64,000 nucleotides of DNA from Isoetes taiwanensis (lineage: Eukaryota > Streptophyta > Lycopodiopsida > Isoetales > Isoetaceae). The notes beneath the pieces are model-generated. The model had not been told where the DNA came from, did no database searches, and saw nothing but the letters and a program-made list of their open reading frames with translations. The stretch is taken from NCBI GenBank assembly GCA_021234155.1, contig JAJEKV010000005.1, forward strand, positions 14,813,468-14,877,467, given 5' to 3'. Both the position numbers and the translations under genes were made by a program. Below, piece after piece: positions 10,983 through 23,587 of the stretch. How positions within the stretch are numbered: the first letter of the stretch is position 1; each line of letters starts with the position of its first letter.

Positions 10983-11836
10983 TTACCATTCCTGGTATAA
11001 TGGTAAGGAAACAAGGAAGAAAGCAATTCATAACCACATCATTCAACCAGAAAAAAGTCCATGTACATATTGGAGTTTAGAATTACAATTAAGGATTATG
11101 TTCTAAAAATACTGCTTCCAAATCAAAAGCCAACTTTTGAATATCTGAGTTAAAGCTGCCTTAGGGGATTCTAAGGTGCTCCTTTCAAGATTCTTTTCAT
11201 AGCAAAAATCTTGATTCTCAAAGGCTATAATACATTCGTTTGATTACGATCCTCTATATCCTTAAGTTTGTTTAATATGCGTCTTGAGGCGACTATTATG
11301 ACTATGACATAATAGTTGATCTTGTAACACAAGCCTAAGGGTTAGCCTAAAGGGCTGGACTTGAAATTTTATGTTTGTGGACTCAATCGGGGTTGCGGTA
11401 GTGGACTTGCGTTGCATTAAATTTGCCATATAATTTCTTGATCGAGGATGATCAATCCGGGAAGGGAGGAATTGATCACGGTGGTGCTTTCGAGGGTGGT
11501 TGTGTGGAGCAAAGAAAGAAAAAAAGAAATATCTACGCCAAGTCTTGAGCCAAGCATTTAACTATCCCTATTGTTAATATCCCTATTGTTAATATTGTGA
11601 GTTAGAATGGGCGATTGAACGATAAGGTTATGCATTCAATAAAGGCAAAGCTTTTTATCTAATGTAGGCCTAAAGGCTTCAAACCTTTAAGGGATTTTCT
11701 ACTAATCGTTGGCCTTTTAATAAAGGTCTCCAACTATTTTTATAAAAGGCGTGAGGAAGATCACGGAGGTAGCGGACAGCTTGATAGCATTTTGTCGACC
11801 AGAGGTTCCGGCAACAAAGTTCTATCAGAAAGTGGG
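10983..11836. other. Intergenic DNA upstream of the SMU1 copy
   Basis: No gene recognised. A short tandem phrase (ATCCCTATTGTTAAT, twice) lies near 11565-11596. The last 130 bp precede the SMU1 start codon and would contain its 5' leader, with TTTATAAAAGG at about 11739 as a possible TATA-like element about 95 bp from the ATG. Confidence 0.35.
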
Positions 11837-11996
11837 ATGTCTACCCTTGAAATCGAGGCCCGTGATGTGATCAAGATTATTTTGCAGTTTTGCAAGGAGA
11901 ACTCGTTACAAAAAACGTTTGAAACTCTTCAAAATGAATGTCAAGTTTCACTCAATCGTGGATGACCTCCCGAAACTTTTGTGGGTGGCGTAATAC
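11837..11996 (+). pseudogene. SMU1: SMU1 splicing factor, N-terminal LisH piece (part 1 of 4)
   Basis: SMU1 is a spliceosomal B-complex protein with LisH, CTLH and WD40 domains that works with its partner RED/SMU2 in splicing. This piece starts at ATG 11837 and encodes the highly conserved LEIEARDVIK and LQFCKENSL followed by LQNECQVSLN, the LisH region. It then reads DD-L-P-ETFVGG after a one-base shift and stops matching at about 11996. The match resumes at 25686 with INNGH and WDA-ILPQV, so about 13.7 kb, mostly a chromovirus, separates two segments that are adjacent in SMU1. No plausible splice acceptor sits at the far side, so I read this as insertion rather than an intron. Confidence 0.8.
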
Positions 11997-12128
11997 CTTA
12001 CAGAGAATTCGCGTAAAATTCTGTCAATAATATGAGGCGTATTTCTTCCTCCTTTTGTGTATGGTGGCGGCATAATAGGCTGGTTCTCTTTTAGGCGGGA
12101 CCTCCATGGCCCAGTACGCCATAGCATT
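11997..12128. other. Non-SMU1 spacer left of the chromovirus
   Basis: 132 bp that do not belong to SMU1 or the LTR. They contain GGCGGGACCTCCATGGCCCA at about 12094, repeated almost exactly on the other side of the chromovirus at about 25135. Together with 25123-25685 this is probably an older element in which the chromovirus landed. No convincing inverted ends are seen. Confidence 0.4.
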
Positions 12129-13658
12129 TGTGGCGTCCCCTACGTATCGGTGCACTCACGCAGGTATACAAAGAGGAAGTTCTTCCCCACACCAGCTCCA
12201 TGCTGTACGGGGCCCTCCACATATTTTGCACGTGCGAGGTCACCGGTGGGGAGGTGAAGGTGTCATTCTACCCGTCTCCCTCGGGGCCTACCTGCTTGAG
12301 GCGTAAACATACATGTCGATAGCACATACATCAACATCTGTGACCATCTCGAAGGATGGTCCCCTCATATCTGCATAGACAAAGATCGGCACATCACATG
12401 GGGGATCCTACCCAAGGCTCGGACTCAAGGATGGCCCGGCGGCTTGGGTCTCGGAGTTCGTTGAGGAGGCGAGAATTCATGGCAATGGATTTGGGCGGCA
12501 TAAGAACATGGCATAGGGTTGTCCACTCCATCCGCCCCTCACGTGCACACTTTGCGAGTAGGCTGAAAAGTGTTGGGACTGGCCTTAGCCCGCCAGGATG
12601 CATGGCCAGAAGGGGGCTATTCTGAGTCTCATCCTCCCGGTTCAGATGGGGGCAGGTAGGGATCACTCCCTCAGGAGATCTACATGCTAACTCAAGGTGA
12701 CTAGGCCCTTTGCCAGGTATTCGGTGAACCTTTGGAAAGTGTACACCACTTCCGCGGGGTGTCGAGCCCATGCCTTACCCCTTTTCGGTGGTAAGCCATT
12801 AGACCTAGTCACAATGATCCCGGTAGGCTTTACACACCGAGGGGGATGGTTCAAGAGTCAGGACATGAACCTCCTTTTTAGCCGGTCGGCCCCTTCACCC
12901 ACAACCGGTGTGGCTCTTGTACCAGGGCGAATCTACGGTGTGCTAGAGGCTACTCTAGGAGCATCAACTACAAGCTTTAGGGCCTCTACCCCCCTTCCCA
13001 ATACAAGGAGTTTGAAATACATCATCCAAATATATCCAGGAAGAACTAAAGAACTAGATCCAATCATAGAGTTAGGTTCTTTGGTTAGTGTCGAGATCTA
13101 AGATCTAGATAACTACTATGGGCAATTTAATAGTCTAAACCTACTGATTCTATGACTAGAAGGCGGTTTAAGCTATTAAATTGACCAAACTCTGATCCTT
13201 GAGTGGCTCCTCGACTGAGTTCAACCATCTGCTGGCTGATCGAATTCGAGGCCCGATGGCGCAATTGGGCAGGTGTCGGGGGCGGTTTTGGCTCTGGGGC
13301 AGCCAAAGCTGAGCTCTAAAACCCTAAGGGCGAAAAACTAGCAAGCTAGGGTTTTCCTACCCTAAATAGACATGGGGTTTAGGCTAGGGTTTCCAATTAC
13401 CCAATTTGGCATGTGGGATAATTGGAAAGGCCCCACTTGCCTTTAGTGGCTAGGTGGCAAAATATGCCAACATGGAAGGTGTGCCCTCATTAATGTGCAC
13501 ATGTGCACATTTAATAATATGAACACTCTAGCAAGTTGCCCCCTAGGGCTACTTACTGGCTATCGTTGGCGTACCGTCAATCGGGTGGCGTGTGCGGCGT
13601 GGCGATGGCGATTACAATGTGCGTCACGGGGGCGTATCTTTGTCTTTGGAGCGTCACA
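12129..13658 (-). repeat. Chromovirus copy 1, 3' LTR
   Basis: About 1.53 kb. It begins (minus strand) with TGTGACGC at 13658 and ends near 12129. The outer part matches the LTR at 23588-25122 and the plus-strand LTRs at 41004 and 52598. It contains TGTGCACATGTGCACA near 13496. It lacks the 88-bp duplication found in the plus-strand element. Confidence 0.88.
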
Positions 13659-13672
13659 TTCTCCCCACCTTG
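13659..13672 (-). other. Polypurine tract of chromovirus copy 1
   Basis: On the minus strand a purine run AAGGTGGGGAGAA abuts the 3' LTR. It primes plus-strand DNA synthesis in Ty3/gypsy elements. The equivalent tract in copy 2 is at 52586-52597. Confidence 0.75.
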
Positions 13673-14505
13673 AAATGATCTTTGTCCGCGGCATCGTGGG
13701 TCTCCACCTTGGGATCTTCCTAACACTTTTGCGCACGCAATCAGCGTGATACCTACAATATAATCTTTATACATTTATCGCGATTACTCTAAGGTAATTA
13801 CTTTTAGAACATTATTACGTTATTATATTATGGAATACTTATCAATTCATAACACCATTAACAAGTTATTCACTATGTTAAGTTAGACAAAATTTCAGCA
13901 TTTCATATCTATAATTCTTGTCAGGGTACTCTTCATTCCTTGCAACACATTCCAACAAAACTTGTGTTGCAAGTCTTGTCTTCGACCTCCTTGCCCTCGG
14001 GGGCTCTCTTGGCTGCGGTCGACACTACGTTAGTACCGTTTTAATTGTTTAATAAATTTTGGTTATATGGTGACCACCCACCTATCTACATGAATGCATG
14101 GCTAATCTCCGTAGGAAGAGGATGAATCTTCCATAATGGCGGGGAGGCAGCCCGCCTATATGCCTATATGCCGCTCATGCCTACACCTCTAGTTGCCCGG
14201 CGTGGAGGATATCCTTCAGCGTGGGGGCGTGAAGGATGGATTCCTCCTATCAAAGCATATATGGGGCTAAAGGTGCTTTCCCTATCAATGCATTCCTTAA
14301 TGACCTCTTTTCTCTCGAGGCCGTCTCCTTCAGGTGGGACAGTAGACTTTCTAATCTACCTTCCACTCGCCCAAAGCGGAAGCGGTCATGCCTACACATT
14401 GACATTACACCCGCCCTAGAGATCACCGTAGTGGTCTCATCATCGATAACGGCATGCGACCCATACCAAGCATAGGTTGCATCGTGGAATTAATCTATAC
14501 AAGAA

Positions 14506-17500
14506 TTAACCCTCGCAAATCGACATGCACTGGGCGATTTCTTCGGAGATGACCTTGCCGTCCCATTGCTCCATAAATTGTAGGTCTTGCTTTACCAAAT
14601 CCTTCTTAAGTACCCGTGGCGTCTTCCAGCGGCAAGTGTTTCCCTTGACCAAGTATTGGAGGAACTCGACCTCCTTGTCTTCTTGAAAGCTTTATCAGAA
14701 TCATTTACGGAACTATTTCCGGCTGCTCCTCCGTCATTTCCAACAAGCGTTGGAGTGTCCAAAACCGATGCGGATTTGGGTATGCTTCTTCAACAAACTC
14801 GCGTGGAAGACCTTATGAATCTTTAGGTGTCTTTGGCAATTCTAACTTGTAGGATTGATTACCTACTCTCTTGATTATTACGAAGGGTCAGCCCACCTTG
14901 GAGCAAGCTTCTTGCAATTGCCAATCTGAGCCGCTGCTTCACCTTTATCTTGAGCCATACATCATCTCCAACTTTGAACTCTCTTACCGTTCGATGCTTA
15001 TCGGCGATGCTCTTTTACCGACTTCTTGCTGCTAGCGGATACCCTCGAACCTCTTCCACGAGCTGCGCATATCGGCCAACATCTGGCTGCGAAACTTCTA
15101 CTTTTGACGGGGTTGTGCCAAATTAATGCGGAGTTAACAGCGATAGCCATAATTGATCATAAATGGCGACATTTGGGACGATTCTGCTTGGTGCTATTGT
15201 ATGCAAACTCCACCAAGTGAATAAATTCTTCCCACATACTTTGCTTATTCGGACATAGTTTAAGTAGCATGTCTTCTAAGATCTGTTGGTCGCTCCGTCG
15301 GCCATCCGTCACGAGGATGATCTGCCCGTGCTCATGGATAGCTTAGTGCGAATTGTGCAAAGAGGTCTTGCCAAAGGCACTCATGAACCGGATCTGCGCC
15401 GGAGATAATCTCCCTTGGCATGCCATGAAGCTGAAGATCTCTTTGGTGAAGAGCTTTCTTTGTATCCATAGGCTGTATCGTGGTCTGCAAAGGCACAAAA
15501 TGTGCCATCTTTGACAACTTATTCGAGCCACTACCATCAAGGCATCCTTGCCCTCTCATTTGTTCTTGAGAGTCTGTGATGAAATCCATCTTTGATTACC
15601 TCCCACTTAGCGTTTGCGCGCTAATGGCTCTAATGCCCACGGAATTGAAGGCTGCTTTCGCCTTCGTCTGGCGGCATAAGTGACATTCCTTGATGTAGCG
15701 AGCTATTTGCTTCTTCATTCTGGCCAATAATAGGCTGCTGCGCTTTTGAAATATGTTTTCATGAATCCCGCATGGCCGGCTATTGGGCTGTTGTCGCGTG
15801 TCATGGAGGATCAACTTCCTTACACGATGATTGGTGCGCACAACTTGTTCTTATGGTATAACAGGTTGCCTTCCTTCTTATAATGCTTGAAGGCCTCCGG
15901 CTCTTTATCTGTTCTAGCCTCCTTAGAGGCTTGCCCATACTTACGAAATCCACATCCGTTGGCAAGGACTCTTCAATCCTCTTACCAAAGTCATTTGGAG
16001 GCGTCGAAATTGCGTTGCAATGCACTCTAGTTGTCGGGGGGATGCCTTGAAAGCGCATCTGCTACCACATTGAGTTTCACGGCTTGTAGACTATATCAAA
16101 GTCGTATTCTCGAGGAACTCCATCCATCTCCACTGCCTCAGTTGAGGTGTGGTTGCGTGAATACATATTGGAGGCTCACGATGGTGGGTATCAATTGGAA
16201 CTTCCTTCCCAAGAGATAATGCCTCCATATTCTTAATGCCACGACAAGCTGCAAGCAATTCACGATCGTGCGTTGGGTGGCGGCGTCTCGGCGTCGTTCA
16301 TTTTCCGGAATCATCACGCTACCACCGCGCTCTTCTTGCATAAGCCTTGCACTGTAGCTATCTTACTTTCGCATCCGTTGCTACAAGCTTATCTTTCTCG
16401 GGTCGGCGGGGGTTAAGGCTGGGGCTGTTGTTAAAGCTTCCTTCAACAATTCAAATCCCTTTTGGGCTTTCTTGTGCCAATGCTCTACCCAATCTTTCAC
16501 CTTCTCGCCCTCGTCGGTGCATTAGCAGGGGCTGCTATCTTAACAAAGTTCTTCCACGAACTTCTGTAGTACCCTGCTAGGCCAGAAAACTTACGACCTC
16601 GTGCACATTCTTGGTGGAAGGCCGAATCCTTTGCTTCAATCTTGGCGGGGGGTCGTCGAGATCACATGACCAAGGTATTCCAACGATTCGCAGTGGCGCC
16701 GACAACTTGGCGTACTGAATGGTGCCTCCTCAACTTCTCTAGCACCCTTCTCAAGTGTTGCCGTGCTCTTCAAGGGATACGCTATACACCAAAATGTCAT
16801 CAAAGAAAACAATCACAAAGGTGTCGGGAACTCCCGAAGATATATCGTTCATGAGCCTCATGAGCGTTGCGGGGGGCATTTGATAAGCCCGAAGGCATCG
16901 CTGTGAACTCATAATGCCCATACCGGCGTCACGAAGGCGGTCTTGTGGATATCCTCCTCCTTTATCAGGTATCGATGATAACCGACCTTAAATTCGATTT
17001 TGGAGAAGATCTTTGCTCCTTGAAGCTGATCCATCAAGTCGTCGATCTTGGGCGCATACTTGTTCTTAATGGTGTGCTTATTCAGCTGTCTATAGTCTAT
17101 GCACATTCTCAAAGATCCATCCTTCTTCTTGACAAAAGAATGGGCGCTCCAAGCGGCGAGACACTAGGTCTAATGAAACCTAGGTCGGCAGCTCACTAGC
17201 TGCTTCTTTAGCTCCGACAACTCTGCGTTGTCATTCTATATGGAGCCTTGCTTGGTTTTGTTCGGTTCGAGTGCTATCTACTTTTCGACTCCCCTATAAG
17301 GAGGGGCTGCTTGATCTCATCACGGAAAGAGATCGTGGAACTCCGTGATCAACTTAGCTATTTGCCTCGGCAACTGGCTTTGAGCATCTTGTCTTCTTTG
17401 CTTCCTTCAATTCCGGCTCACTAATCTCAAGCTTGGGGATGTATGCTACTGCTCACTCTTGATGCACTTGAGCGGCCGTTTAGAAGACATACAGCTTTGC

Positions 17501-19163
17501 ATGATGGGGACAACTTCTTTACTGTTATCTCAATGATCTTGCCGTCGGGTGTTGGGAAGGTCACCTTAAGCTTTCCACAATCAATAATGGCCCCTGCTGG
17601 TCCAAGGTACTCCATACCTATTATCAAGTCATATTTGCCGATGCTCATTACCTCCGCCCCCATACGGATCTTAATCCCGAGCAAGTCGATGTCAAAGTTG
17701 ATTCTTTTACTGCCGTACGCCTTCTTGCTCCACTTGCTAAGACAACGGGCCTTGGCTTTGACTTTAATGGTTTCAACTTCAACATTTGAACCATTACGGG
17801 AGATGCAAAGTTATGGCTACTTCGAATCTATTAGGACTATAAATGACTTGGCCTTGGCCTTTCCCTTTGTGGAAATTACTTTATCTTGGCTCTGCTTGCT
17901 CTGTATCTATTGCGGCAAGATATGACACTCACCTGAGATGTAGTCAGCGGGCCTCCCTCGCCCGTCGTCGTCGGAATGAGAGTGTCCCAATCTCCCAACT
18001 CTGCTAGTATTTGCACTCATGACATATGGGCGGTTTCATTTGTCCTATCCTGGCATTTTGGAAACTTACACGAAACAAAGCTGCTTTTCTATGCACTCTG
18101 TCTCTTTTCCTTGGGCATGGCTGCTTGAGAAAGGATCGCCTTTGCTTTGGAGTAGTTTGACCCTTCTGTTTGTCTTTGAAGGACACTTTGCTTCTTCTCT
18201 CTTTGTTTCCCTTGATTGCCACTATATGGGGCTCTAGCTGATCTGGGCTGGCTGTTCTCGGGCTAAAAAGCCCTTTGCCTTGCCTTTATCTTGGTATCTT
18301 TGTTTGCCCTCGCCCGCTATTACGAGGTCTGTCCCTTGCAAGCTTATTGCCTTGGACTCGCTTCCGATACCGTTCTAGGGTTTATTGCCCTTACAAGCTT
18401 GCGGATCTCCTCATTCGGACCTTCAATGTAGCTTTCCTTTGCATGCTTCTCACCTAACTTTGCTTTTATCTGACCTTAGCCTCATAAATTCCTCTGTGTA
18501 TTTACTGTCTTGACTTGTTGCCTTCTTTGCTTTGTAAACTTCTTTGCATCATCTTGGACTTGTGCTCTCTTGGAACGTAATGGCGCTTGAAGGCTTTAGC
18601 AAACTTCTTGAACCTGCAAGCATCCCTGCTTAAGCCATGAGCCTTGGCATAGCCCTTCCACCAAATGCGTGCTGCTCCCTTCAGGTTCGCTGTTGCCACC
18701 CTGCCTTTATCCTTATCCTTCATACCATAGGCATTGCCGTATTCGCTCATCTCGTCAAGCCAAGCCTCTGCTTCCATGCGACTGTTCTGCTTTGAGAATT
18801 GCTTTCGAGCTTCCTGGCCTTCAAACATTTCCCAATCGGAGTCTACTTTCTTCTGGTAGTCGGAGGTTCTTGTGTCCCTTTGTCGTCCCTCCGGGTGGTT
18901 CCTCTGCCTTTCGATGCGCTTTCGGACTTGGTTACGCTCTTCTTCTTCCTCGGAATCGAGATGCGAATCGAGCTTGAGTCGGAGGAGTCCAAGCTGGGGG
19001 ACCTTCCTCTCTTGCTCCTCTTCCTGTCTCTACCTGTTCTCCGAGCTGATGCTTGCGGCAGTTGAGCGTTACCCACCGAACCTGCTCCTGCTTGTGCGGC
19101 TAGCAAGGCCTTTATCTGTTCGAGGTCTGTCCTCATTTGCGATATTTCTTCTTCTGGAGTCAT
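14506..19163 (-). pseudogene. gag-pol polyprotein of chromovirus copy 1, frameshifted
   Basis: Read on the minus strand from MTPEEEISQMRTDLEQIKAL at 19163. Gag follows ([20 protein letters not shown] at about 18760 and [16 protein letters not shown]), a damaged zinc knuckle near 18050, the protease-to-RT region ([18 protein letters not shown] at about 17600), RT with [17 protein letters not shown] at about 17105, RNase H with [15 protein letters not shown] near 16230, integrase zinc-binding and core pieces (15840-15340), and a chromodomain-like tail (KDLVK then FMEQWDGKVISEEIAQCM) ending at TAA 14506. It has many frameshifts and stops, so as written it cannot make a polyprotein. Alignment with copy 2 identifies every domain. 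Confidence 0.9.
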
Positions 19164-19446
19164 TTGTCCAAACTCTTCAAGCAGGTTCCTTGCCGGGCGT
19201 GGCCTGGGCGGGCTCTGTTCCCTGTAAGTTCAGGTTAATCGTTCTCTGCGCTCAGGCCTCTATTTTGCATACACAAGTGGTTCATATCTACATGGTTAGT
19301 TTTCCTTGCTTTCTTGCATTATTTATGTTTGTTGGCATGGTTGAGGGGACACAAAATGTATCAACAAAACATTTATAGTGCAAGAGAATGTTATATTTAT
19401 ATTTTATATTACACTAATACAAGAACTTGCAACTACTGCTAATCAC

Positions 19447-20971
19447 TTACGTTGATCTTGGGTAAGATGGATTATCCTCCAAGAACTTTTTCACTTGGCT
19501 GTTCCCCTTGAATGGCCCAAGTTCCTAAGTTTTATTGGCTGGAGATCCACCTGTAATGCTCTTGCTAAATCTTCTATTCTGCGATTGGGAGGTGTAAGGC
19601 TGCGTCGCGGCGGTCTTGCTGCCGCTTTGTAAGGTATGGCGAAGTCGAAGGCGTCGAGTGCTACGCTCTTTTCACGAGGATTGCATACCGGTGTTAAGGG
19701 GTAGCCCGTGCATGCGGCCGAATCTGAGAGTGCAATCGACAGCGATACTCCTTCCTCGCCTCACGGGGGTGAACTTGCGGTGGATAACCGCTATTCTTCC
19801 ATCCATCGGCAATGGCGGTAATGGCGTAATGACTTTATCGTTGCGAGATGGATCCTCGACCCACTCGGTATCCAGCTCGTAATGCGCTTCGAAATCATCA
19901 ACCTCCACCGTGGTGAGCTCCTGTAGTCCTTATTTGTTTTGAAGCCCTCCACGGGGGTGAATTCGCTGTCTATCGGGGGGAGGTGGCGGACGAGCTTGCC
20001 GTTAGGATGTTTGAGGTCGCATAAGCGGATCCCCATCTGTTCTGGAGAGCAAGGAACTCTTCCTCGTCGGTAGCTTGTTTCGGCCTTATGCGCCTCCATG
20101 ATGCCTGATGTTCTTTGTAGGCTTGGATGTGGAGGTAAACTCTCCCGATGTAAGTGTCGGCTTCCCTTACTTGGAGGGAAAGTCGGACTCTCCTCGGGCG
20201 ATGAAGTCGTCCAAGTCGGATTCGCCGAGTTGGTGCGGCAACTCTTGGTCGGTACTCCCTTTCCCTGCACTCAGGGAGGTTTTGAATGTCGCTCGGGGGT
20301 AGAAACTCCTCACCAACCGGCGATAATGGGAGCCGGGCTTGTGATGCCTAACCAGGGGGTGTGGCGACTCACGAGAGTCTGCCGGCTTCTTCGAAAGTCT
20401 TACCACTCCCGCTCTGCTTGTCATTTGCTCCCCTCTGGGGTCGAGCTCAACATCGTCTTCCTCCTCCTCAGTTTCTGTTCATCAGAGTCTTCTTCCTTCC
20501 CTTCTGCTCCTGTTCATCTTTGTGTGAGGGCGTTGTTTTCTTCTTCTACGGCTAATGGATCCGTCCATGGGGGAATAGAGGTTTCCCCACAATGTTCTCG
20601 ACACGGTGGGTGAGAAAGATTACCCGAGGCGGTGTTGAAAAAAGTACTTGGTCTGTTGTGAGTTAGGACCATTGGCTCGAGTGTAATGCGGTGCGCTTTG
20701 TTTGTGAGGTATTTGGCGATGTTAGGGACATCGTCTAATCTTTACTGCGAGGGGCTGTCTAGGAACAAAATATCCTATACAAGGAGGGAGTTGCACTAGT
20801 ATTTGGTTCTACCCTAGCTTGGAACTTCAGTCAAGACTCTACTATAAAAGGCTGGGGTGCGTGCAAGGTTGCTTGGGCGTCTACCTCCTTCTGAAAATCA
20901 CGGAAGATTTGGTCGGCGTCGACCTCGGCATGACATGGTGGCTGTACCATCTGGAAATCAGAAGTTGCCAT
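19447..20971 (-). pseudogene. Chromovirus ORF B, copy 1 (extra ORF before gag)
   Basis: A second ORF between the leader ORF and gag. It starts at ATG 20971 (MATSDFQ) and ends with VKKFLEDNPSYPRST and TAA at 19447, a span of 1525 bp, against 1526 bp for the same ORF in copy 2. Matching segments include FQARVEPN, QLGESDLDDFIARGESDFPS, the phrase MDGRIAVIHRKF near 19800 and LARALQVDL. Several frameshifts interrupt it. I know no domain for this protein. Its position before gag recalls the extra ORF1 of Ogre/Tat elements, which are a different lineage. Confidence 0.75.
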
Positions 20972-21280
20972 TGATTAATTGTGGAAAAGAAGGTAACAAA
21001 TGGTTGCAAAAAGCGCCTCGGGGAGTTAGGAAATCGGCTAGAAAGGCGGGAGCAGATTTGTAGGGTGCTATGTGAAGTGGCGGGTCTATTTATAGAAAGG
21101 GGAAACCCTAATTTTTGGATGACTTGGAAATTTCCTAGGATTGGGTAATTCTAACTTATCGAGGTCAAAATAGGAGTTTGAGGACTATAGGAGATGCTTG
21201 AACAAGGCTAGGTTACCTAAAAGATGCTATCACGGTGGGTTGAAGGTGACTTTGACAAGTCTGGTGAAGAAGAATTGGTA

Positions 21281-21350
21281 AGAGGTCTCCACGACTTGCG
21301 CCTCGCTTCAATCCTAACTTTTTGTTTTCGGCGGCGGCTGTGAACATCAG
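21281..21350 (-). repeat. Structured leader repeat r4, copy 1
   Basis: One of four related units of about 65 bp in this element's leader. The unit is bounded by GTCTC(C)AC and GTGAAC, with a core TCAATCCTAACTTTTTGTTT and GC-rich flanks. The other units are at 21473-21540, 23153-23212 and 23325-23390. They correspond to the four repeats of copy 2. Confidence 0.65.
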
Positions 21351-21472
21351 TCCCATTTCGATTAAAGGTGTCAATTTGGGTAAACTAATGGTGTAAGGGT
21401 GATGGGCTCACCAAATTAGGCAGAATCGACCCCTTATTTGGTCAATTTGGAGCTGTTTTGGTCAAGTTTGGG

Positions 21473-21540
21473 CGAGGTCTCACGGCTTAGCCTCGCTTCA
21501 ATCTAACTTTTTGTTTTCTGCGGCGTAGCGGTGTGAGACA
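21473..21540 (-). repeat. Structured leader repeat r3, copy 1
   Basis: Second unit, with the clearest terminal inverted pair: GTCTCAC at the left and GTGTGAGAC at the right. The core is again TCAATCTAACTTTTTGTTTT. Confidence 0.65.
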
Positions 21541-21689
21541 TCATGTCTCTCGGCTCCCAAATGTCTATTTCACTGAAATAAAAGCTAAAACTTATTAATT
21601 TGCTCTAATTACTCAAGTTTATGTCATCAAGGTACACAAAATTGCTCTATATTACAAAATTTTTAATTATTTACAACAAAAGTTTTCTA

Positions 21690-22929
21690 AAGGCGTTCTC
21701 CCTTAATGCGGTCATAAGACTCATGTCTTGTCGCATTAAGGTTACCGCTGGCGTGGATAGTGCAGGCTGTTGAATCTTCAAAATGTTGCACTATCTTTGC
21801 CTCAACCGCCTCTTGCATTGCCGGGCGGCGCCCTCGTGCGTGACTCTAAAGTCACGTTCTATAGGCTGCATAACTTCCGCGCACCAAGAAGCGAAGGGGC
21901 CGCGGGGATTAGGAGACCGAAGGCTTGTTTGGAAGTGTCTAATCTCCCTTAGCGCTCTTCTCTCCACCTCCTTCCTATCCGCTTTTTCTTCTGGGTGGCG
22001 GCTTGGGAACCAACAGGCCCGGTGGTGGCGGCCTTAGGGGTTCTTTGCCGTTGGTCGCCCTCCCTCGATGAACTTAACCTGTTTTCTTCATAATATTTGT
22101 TATAGGCCTCCCATTTCTTCATGTAGGCCTCGTGCTCTCTCATCTTCCTCTCATAAATCTTCACCCTGTCGGTGACGTAGGCTTCCCGGGCAGGTCGTGG
22201 TTGCTTCCTTCTATCCCATGCCGGGTATTGAGGGGGCTTACGCACTTGGTCTTGGTGGGGTTGCTTTCGGTCTTGGTTGCTTTCGGTACTTCACCTTTCG
22301 TCGCTGGGTGCTTGGAAGAGCTTCCACCTGCTTGGCGTTAGGGTTGAAGTCTTCATCGGAAGTCGTCGGAAGGGTTTGGGGTTCGTCGGGTTGCCGCTCC
22401 TTGATAATAATGTTGGGGTTCGGCCTCTTCCTTGGCGGCCGGTCCTTTGTTCTCCTTCGCCCGACCACGAACTTCCCTTTCGCTTTCTTCTTTTCTTCTG
22501 CTACCTTTTGTTCCTCCTCCTTCCTTTTCCTCTTTTTGTCTTCCCTTCTCTTCTGCCGGCGCTCGTACTTCCTGATGAACCTTCTAAGGTCTGCTACCTC
22601 GGTGGCTCGGACACATCACTGCTCATCTGCTCGAGGATTTCCGTGGAGTGCGTCTGAGATAGTGCCCTTGTTCCTGCTTTCTTTGGATCTCCGCTCTATT
22701 TCTTGGTACACCTCCCTCGTCTCTTCGTCCATGGGTTGGGTGATGTGGCCTCGTCCTCCTCCACTGCTTTGGTTGAAGACATCGATCAAATCGGAGGTGT
22801 CTTCCTCTTCGTCCGTGAGCGACCCCCTCTTGCGAGCCTCTCACGAAGCATCTTCGAATGATCTGCCTCGGTGGGCTGGTGGTTTCGCTGGCGGCGGCTT
22901 CCCTTCTTGATCTGTTTGGTTCGGGCCAT
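21690..22929 (-). pseudogene. Chromovirus leader ORF A, copy 1
   Basis: A basic, low-complexity ORF between primer site and ORF B. It starts at ATG 22929 (MARTKQIKKGSRR). It contains a lysine/arginine-rich stretch (RRQKRREDKKRKRKEEEQK near 22540), GKFVVGRRRTKDRPPRKRPN near 22470, and RVKIYERKMREHEAYMKKWE followed by AYNKYYEE near 22170-22090. The last motif is also present in copy 2 (VYRKRIKEHNAYMAKWEAYN), although the DNA has diverged, which argues that it is coding. Interrupted by frameshifts. Function unknown; nucleic-acid binding is a guess from the charge. Confidence 0.65.
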
Positions 22930-23152
22930 GTTTTACGGATCGTCAATCGGATAAAAGCGTAGAAAGATCGCCTAAATTGGGGAGGCGGATTTCTAGGGCT
23001 TGGGCGAAAAAAAATGAGGGGGGTTCTATATCTATTTATAGCTTGGGAATTTTTAGGTCAAAACTCAAGTTGCTCTGTTTAACATGCTAAGGCACCAATT
23101 TATCTAAAACTTATACTTATTTGGACTTTTTCTACCCATTGGTCTCACGGCT

Positions 23153-23212
23153 TGCGCCTCGTTCCAATACTAATGTTTAGTTTTGCGACCGGGCGGTATG
23201 AATCCTCCCCAT
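23153..23212 (-). repeat. Structured leader repeat r2, copy 1
   Basis: Third unit of the leader repeat, between the primer site and ORF A. It begins GTCTCACGGCTTGCGCCTCG and ends GGTATGAATCC. Confidence 0.6.
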
Positions 23213-23324
23213 TCTAGGGTTTTAGGTAATTAAAACATGCTATTCTAACTAATTCCTACCTTAGAATTAGCCTTACCACATTATTTATCTCAAATTCATC
23301 ATGTTTTGGTGTTCTTGGCTCGAT

Positions 23325-23390
23325 GTCTCATAGCTTGCGCCTCGCTTCAAAACAAAAGTTAGTTTTTGCGGCGGAGCGCGGTATGAACCA
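23325..23390 (-). repeat. Structured leader repeat r1, copy 1
   Basis: Fourth unit, nearest the primer site. It begins GTCTCATAGCTTGCGCCTCG and ends CGCGGTATGAACC, with the ACAAAAGTTAGTTTTTG core. Confidence 0.6.
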
Positions 23391-23575
23391 CCTCACTGGA
23401 AAATTTTGGCTCGTTCTTTTTAATCTTGTTAAATTCAATTCCTTAATTGTTACTAGCTTAGCATAACTACAAAGGTGAGAAAAATTTTTCCCACTTTTTA
23501 GGGCTTGAGGATCCTATCAAGTTAGTACTCTTTGGGAACATGGTCGGTGCTTTGCTCTTGGTCTCCAAGAACATT

Positions 23576-23587
23576 GCTCACGATACC
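23576..23587 (-). other. Primer-binding site, chromovirus copy 1 (initiator tRNA-Met)
   Basis: The plus strand reads GCTCACGATACC next to the LTR. The same place in copy 2 has TGGTATCAGAGC on the coding strand, complementary to the 3' end of initiator tRNA-Met. The difference (CTG replaced by CACG) fits the pattern of miscalls at CTG sites. Confidence 0.7.

Noticed and set aside
22197-22910. 237-codon plus-strand frame inside chromovirus copy 1
   Set aside because: It is antisense to leader ORF A, which is supported by homology to copy 2; its hydrophobic Ser/Phe/Leu content is a mirror of a Lys/Arg/Glu-rich sense strand.
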